Assembly: GCA_022710665.1 (NCBI GenBank)
Contig: JAKLGN010000088.1
Coordinates: 1-5,602 of the forward strand
Source of the DNA: Methanoregula sp.
GTDB lineage: Archaea > Halobacteriota > Methanomicrobia > Methanomicrobiales > Methanospirillaceae
Reading direction: 5' to 3'
DNA: 5,602 bases
Shown: piece by piece, positions 5,529 through 5,602 of the stretch
Numbering within the stretch: position 1 is the first letter of the stretch
How the letters are laid out: every line of letters starts with the position of its first letter
Position numbers and translations under genes: made by a program
Notes under the pieces: model-generated
The model's database searches: none
What the model saw: the letters and a program-made list of their open reading frames with translations, nothing else
What the model was told of the DNA's origin: nothing

Positions 5529-5543
5529 TGGACCCGGTGCCCG

Positions 5544-5602
5544 TCAAATCGCGATGGCTCTGCCCTTCGGACCCGGCATGACCTGAAGGTCAGGCAGGAA
5601 AG
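5544..5602 (-). CDS. C-terminal end of an unidentified protein (runs off the right edge)
   Basis: The last 18-19 codons of a minus-strand reading frame end at the TGA at 5546-5544. The visible tail reads LPDLQVMPGPKGRAIAI, a compact ending typical of a globular cytoplasmic protein. The frame is one of two still open at the right edge, but only this one is followed at once by a poly-T terminator. No family can be named from so few residues. Confidence 0.45.
   Translation of the reverse strand, partial: FLPDLQVMPGPKGRAIAI

Larger units (their letters stand above)
5297..5543. other. Gene-free spacer with stem-loops
   Basis: No convincing protein gene or tRNA is visible in these 247 bases. The stretch holds a weak TATA-like TATAT at 5355-5359, a copy of CAGTACT at 5372-5378, a run of G then C at 5393-5405, two stem-loops (5413-5455 and 5481-5502) and the poly-T terminator of the minus-strand gene entering from the right. 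Confidence 0.5.

Noticed and set aside
5512..5580. A 23-codon plus-strand frame in the right spacer.
   Set aside because: It is very short, has no ribosome binding site, and is antisense to a terminator and to the end of the minus-strand gene.
5579..5592. Inverted repeat TGACCT-GA-AGGTCA near the right edge.
   Set aside because: It lies inside the C-terminal codons of the partial gene and has only a two-base spacer, so it is more likely a coding coincidence than a site.

Overview
The window looks like chromosomal DNA of a methanogenic archaeon, most likely of the order Methanomicrobiales (a Methanoregula-type genome). The reasons are an archaeal RIO2 kinase, a COG2433/DUF460 protein (a family I know only from archaea), a ThiL and a NadE with the look of that order, archaeal TATA elements, a poly-T terminator, and moderately GC-rich, densely packed genes. 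No mobile element, CRISPR array, rRNA or tRNA is visible. The order-level assignment is inference from protein style, not from a marker search.

Left arm (1-975, minus strand): the first 56 codons of NAD synthase (nadE) run off the left edge. Upstream of it, in the same direction, is a 241-aa protein of the TtuA/NcsA tRNA-thiolase type PP-loop family. It keeps the N-terminal zinc-knuckle cysteines but appears to have lost the PP-loop aspartate and the catalytic cysteines.

Divergent control region (976-1091): a short AT-rich element reads as a TATA box on both strands. Next to it are two overlapping inverted repeats. It separates the minus-strand pair from the plus-strand operon.

Central operon (1092-4760, plus strand): the atypical kinase RIO2 (30S ribosome maturation), a 656-aa COG2433 protein (RuvC/YqgF-like RNase H-fold modules, coiled coil, alpha/beta C-terminal region, basic tail) and thiamine-monophosphate kinase ThiL. 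The genes overlap by 16 and 8 bases, so they are probably co-transcribed and translationally coupled. The RIO2 neighbour makes an RNA- or ribosome-linked role for the RNase H-like protein worth testing. ThiL may simply be a housekeeping passenger.

Right arm (4761-5602): a separately promoted small protein (153 aa) of unknown function has a DUF2281-like N-terminal helix, a proline/alanine-rich middle and a basic C-terminal helix. A perfect 12-bp palindrome lies where its transcription start is predicted. Then comes a 247-base gene-free stretch with two good stem-loops. Last is the extreme C-terminus of an unidentified minus-strand gene with a poly-T terminator.

The least explained items are the degenerate TtuA-family protein, the COG2433 protein and its link to RIO2, the 153-aa protein with its palindrome, and the structured spacer at 5379-5510.
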